From a virus, in the IMG/VR virus record IMGVR_UViG_3300009788_000003, positions 25,324 to 89,323 of that record: a stretch of 64,000 nt of DNA, one strand, 5' to 3'. Under the pieces are notes generated by a model. It saw only the letters and a list, made by a program, of their open reading frames with translations, had not been told where the DNA came from and searched no databases. Within the stretch, counting starts at the first letter, position 1. Each line of letters opens with the position of its first letter. A program made the translations under genes and the position numbers. Below are positions 63,657 to 64,000 of the stretch, one piece after another.

Positions 63657-63685
63657 AGCTTAGACTACTTTAAAATATTTGTCAA
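63657..63685 (-). promoter_or_regulatory. promoter of the replication operon
   Basis: -35 TTGACA (63685-63680), 17-nt spacer, -10 TAAGCT (63662-63657), the third TAAGCT-type promoter. Confidence 0.75.
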
Positions 63686-63692
63686 GCTGTTT

Positions 63693-64000
63693 TTAAAATT
63701 TGGGTTTGTTTAGGTTCTCTAACCATTCAGCATAATCAACTATCTCAAGCGGAAATTCTCCTGCTTCCATCTTAGTCATGTAGGCAGTAACTTCTTCAAT
63801 ATGTTTACTCGCCCACTTGTCTTCCTCAATTCTGGCATTCAAGCCATTCAATCTATAAGCTTGTCTGCGTAAAATCTCAGGAATCATTTCAGCATACATT
63901 TCTTTAGCAGCTTCAACAGCGTCTTCATAAGTTACATAAATCGGCTTCTCAGGATTGTAGAATTTTCCACGCATATCAGACCAAGAACCATCAGGGGCAG
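63693..64000 (-). CDS. helical protein, truncated by the right window edge
   Basis: The frame ends LENLNKPKF and is open to the window edge. A possible start at 63974 reads MRGKFYNPEKPIYVTYEDAV, but codons before it (APDGSWSD) are also open, so the gene probably begins outside. Helical and acidic, with no motif. Confidence 0.6.
   Translation of the reverse strand, partial: APDGSWSDMRGKFYNPEKPIYVTYEDAVEAAKEMYAEMIPEILRRQAYRLNGLNARIEEDKWASKHIEEVTAYMTKMEAGEFPLEIVDYAEWLENLNKPKF

Overview
The window is a 64 kb piece of a double-stranded DNA tailed bacteriophage genome (Caudoviricetes). It carries a complete head set (small and large terminase, portal, MuF-type head protein, XkdF-type protease, scaffold, HK97-type major capsid protein), connector and tail-completion genes, one tail-tube gene, a frameshifted tail chaperone and the start of a tape measure gene. 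No tail-sheath gene lies between the tail terminator and the chaperone, so a long non-contractile tail (siphovirus) is the best guess. Promoters are of bacterial sigma-70 type and ribosome sites are AGGAGG-like, so the host is a bacterium. Nothing in the window names the host. No integrase, recognisable repressor, lysis gene, tRNA, rRNA or CRISPR array was found; these may lie outside.

Nearly every gene is on the minus strand, so transcription runs from high to low coordinates. In that order: 63.97-50.7 kb is the replication and recombination block (AAA+ ATPase, winged-helix initiator-like protein, DnaB helicase, primase, gp32-like single-strand binding protein, SF2 helicase, RecA, two PD-(D/E)XK nucleases, RuvC-like resolvase). 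50.6-40.6 kb is a dense run of small genes, many with zinc ribbons or one membrane helix, plus ThyX and a MazG-like pyrophosphatase. 40.5-37.9 kb holds the terminase genes; the large subunit has an in-frame TAA between Walker A and Walker B. 37.9-37.2 kb is a non-coding, AT-rich, promoter-rich gap that could be an origin. 37.05-35.44 kb is the only plus-strand island: a strong promoter, about 860 nt of highly structured non-coding RNA, then three small genes. 35.3-22.6 kb is small accessory genes with dNMP kinase, dCMP deaminase, HD hydrolase, SNase-like nuclease, 2OG-Fe(II) oxygenase and two cysteine-hydrolase-like proteins. 22.5-16.8 kb has a truncated PPDK-like phosphotransferase and two tyrosine-phosphatase-like proteins. 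16.8-11.9 kb has family A DNA polymerase and its neighbours. 11.8-0 kb is the head and tail block.

The genes act together in the usual phage manner: nucleotide genes (ThyX, dCMP deaminase, dNMP kinase, MazG-like) feed PolA, DnaB, primase and SSB replication; RecA, nucleases and resolvase process branched DNA; terminase and portal package it into XkdF-processed capsids. Two features appear to organise expression. One is a family of about 18 promoters built on TTGACAAATA. The other is an 18-bp motif, TTTGATACTAAGATCAAA, found about 15 times, six of them 6-7 bp upstream of a -35 hexamer. This looks like a genome-wide regulator binding site.

The items most worth a second look are the large structured RNA, the dispersed operator network, the MuF-zeta toxin fusion, the interrupted terminase, the canonical A AAA AAG frameshift and the PPDK-like enzyme lacking a PEP domain. 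All coordinates and motif counts were read by eye; no alignment, structure prediction or database search was run.
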